From Ottelia alismoides (Eukaryota > Streptophyta > Magnoliopsida > Alismatales > Hydrocharitaceae): a stretch of 64,000 bases of DNA. A program made the position numbers and the translations under genes. This document shows, piece by piece, positions 63,108-64,000 of the stretch. The number at the start of each line of letters is the position of its first letter. Position 1 is the first letter of the stretch. The notes beneath the pieces were generated by a model. It was not told the DNA's origin. It ran no database searches and was given only the letters and a program-made list of their open reading frames with translations. Location of the stretch: contig JAZKJV010008882.1 of NCBI GenBank assembly GCA_037367405.1, forward strand, positions 2,666,001 to 2,730,000, written 5' to 3'.

Positions 63108-64000
63108 GAAAACCTCCCTTAGATTTGGATTTAGATAGCGCTGACATTCGTAGAGGGTTTACAGTCATCCTCTAGGTAGATATGATGCGAGCACAAAGCT
63201 GGATTGATCCCACGAAGATCCGCGATATTCCAACCTATGGCCTTGCGGTTTATCTCAAGAACCTCTAGCATGCGAGATTCTTGTTCAGCGGTCAATGCGA
63301 CCTGAGGATGACCGGAAACATTCGGGGGGTCCGGCAAGGAAGGCACATTTCAACGTTGATGGTAAAACTTTGAGCTCAGATGGGGTCTGAATCGGCTCTA
63401 CAATAACCTCTGCTACTGCACTGGTAGACGGTATATGATCTGTACTTTGTGGATTGTCCACCTTGGCTACTAACGGCTCAACAAATAGAATATCTGATAG
63501 ATCTGCAATGATTGATCTCTGCTAAAAAAGGAAGGGCTCATCAGGATGTTCAACATTCTTATCAATTAATGGTTCAGATATCTCGACAATAATCTCATAA
63601 ATATATCTCTCATCTGTGCATAAAACAGGAAATTCAGTGCATGGCTCAGATATCTGTACTTCAGAATTCTCAAAATGAGGCTTGTCATCAGTAATCTCAT
63701 AAAGTGTATCAAAGGATTCCTCAGAAATCTGCTCAAACTGCCCATCAACAACTATCTCAATTGGACTACCAAGGGAACTCATGTCGACTATGCTTTCCAT
63801 AGAGTCCTTTTGAGAAAGGAACTCCTGGGTATCTATAAAATCAGTGAAAAGATCCGTCTCTTTGAATTCAGCAAGAAAATCACAGTCATCTGGCTCTGAT
63901 ATAGCTTTCTCTGTCGCATCTGTTGTAAGTGGCGATGATGTTATAGGATCAAGATTGTCTCAATTTTCACCTTGTCAATACGAGAGTGAAAGATGATCTC
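63108..64000 (-). pseudogene. Element F protease-to-RT spacer
   Basis: Minus strand 63346-63131 holds the segment just upstream of RT (LTAEQESRMLEVLEINRKAI, GWNIADLRGINPALCSHHI). Further up, 63800-63522 is an acidic Ile/Glu/Ser-rich spacer (PHFENSEVQISEPCTEF), similar in character to the tail of the C gag. Frames change at about 63350 and 63520. The gag part would be right of the window. Confidence 0.75.

Larger units (their letters stand above)
54995..64000 (-). mobile_element. Element F: pol-bearing Athila-like retrotransposon, runs off the right edge
   Basis: Same family as B: its LTR (54995-58446) starts TGTTGACACATAATTC and ends GATTCATCA, and aligns with the B LTRs. The body lies on the minus strand in the order protease spacer, RT, RNase H, integrase, hairpin-bearing 3' UTR, polypurine tract, 3' LTR. 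The 5' part and other LTR are beyond the window. The left flank is GTTTC (54990-54994); its partner copy cannot be seen. Confidence 0.9.

Overview
The window looks like nuclear DNA from a large-genome flowering plant. It contains spliced fragments of a plant-type gene, and almost everything else is transposable elements of plant lineages: Athila-like and Tekay/Del-like Ty3/Gypsy elements, an L1-type LINE, a hAT element, a Tourist-like MITE and part of a copia-like element. Motifs such as the GATCCAACGG palindromes and G-boxes in the LTRs would suit a monocot, but I cannot settle the species. The only host gene I recognise is at the left: two consecutive exons (minus strand, 2449-2518 and 2593-2662) of the siroheme-pathway enzyme uroporphyrinogen-III C-methyltransferase (UPM1). 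They are surrounded by insertions: a copia-like LTR (from 584), a Tourist-like MITE (2667-3041, directly at a splice acceptor), a hAT element (3180-3973) and a LINE (4333-8040).

From about 8.9 kb to the right edge the window is a nest of LTR retrotransposons, resolved here by LTR pairs, primer-binding sites and 5-bp target duplications. Element A is a decayed Tekay/Del-like Gypsy element on the plus strand (8941-9732 and 53622-54994). It is split by element B (9733-53621, Athila-like, minus strand). Element B is itself split by C (15108-28205, Athila-like, minus, TSD GACCG) and by D (30300-49373, Tekay/Del chromovirus, plus, TSD GTTAT). D is split inside gag by E (33925-42775, minus, TSD ACCAT). 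A second B-family element, F, begins at 54995 in the other half of A and runs off the right edge; its pol is on the minus strand. LTR divergence agrees with this order: E is nearly identical between its LTRs, C is close, D is more diverged and B is the most diverged.

B, C and E are non-autonomous. C carries only a long gag ORF between 3.7-kb LTRs (a TR-GAG-like structure). E has no recognisable coding sequence. B keeps a gag start and a protease-like domain but no reverse transcriptase. F carries protease linker, RT, RNase H and integrase remnants, so its lineage is the plausible source of enzymes for the other three. All coding regions of A, B, D, F and the LINE carry stops or frameshifts; only the gag ORF of C is long and intact.

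The most unusual signal is a set of short perfect hairpins in the 3' untranslated regions of all four Athila-type elements. Their core is CTATACTTAGG/CCTAAGTATAG. They sit next to C-runs on the plus strand, so in element sense each hairpin ends in a G-run that copies the polypurine tract next to the 3' LTR. The inner stem bases change in a paired way between copies. The 5' leaders carry a second group of hairpins at matching positions, also with paired base changes. Together these look like conserved RNA or DNA signals of this retrotransposon lineage.
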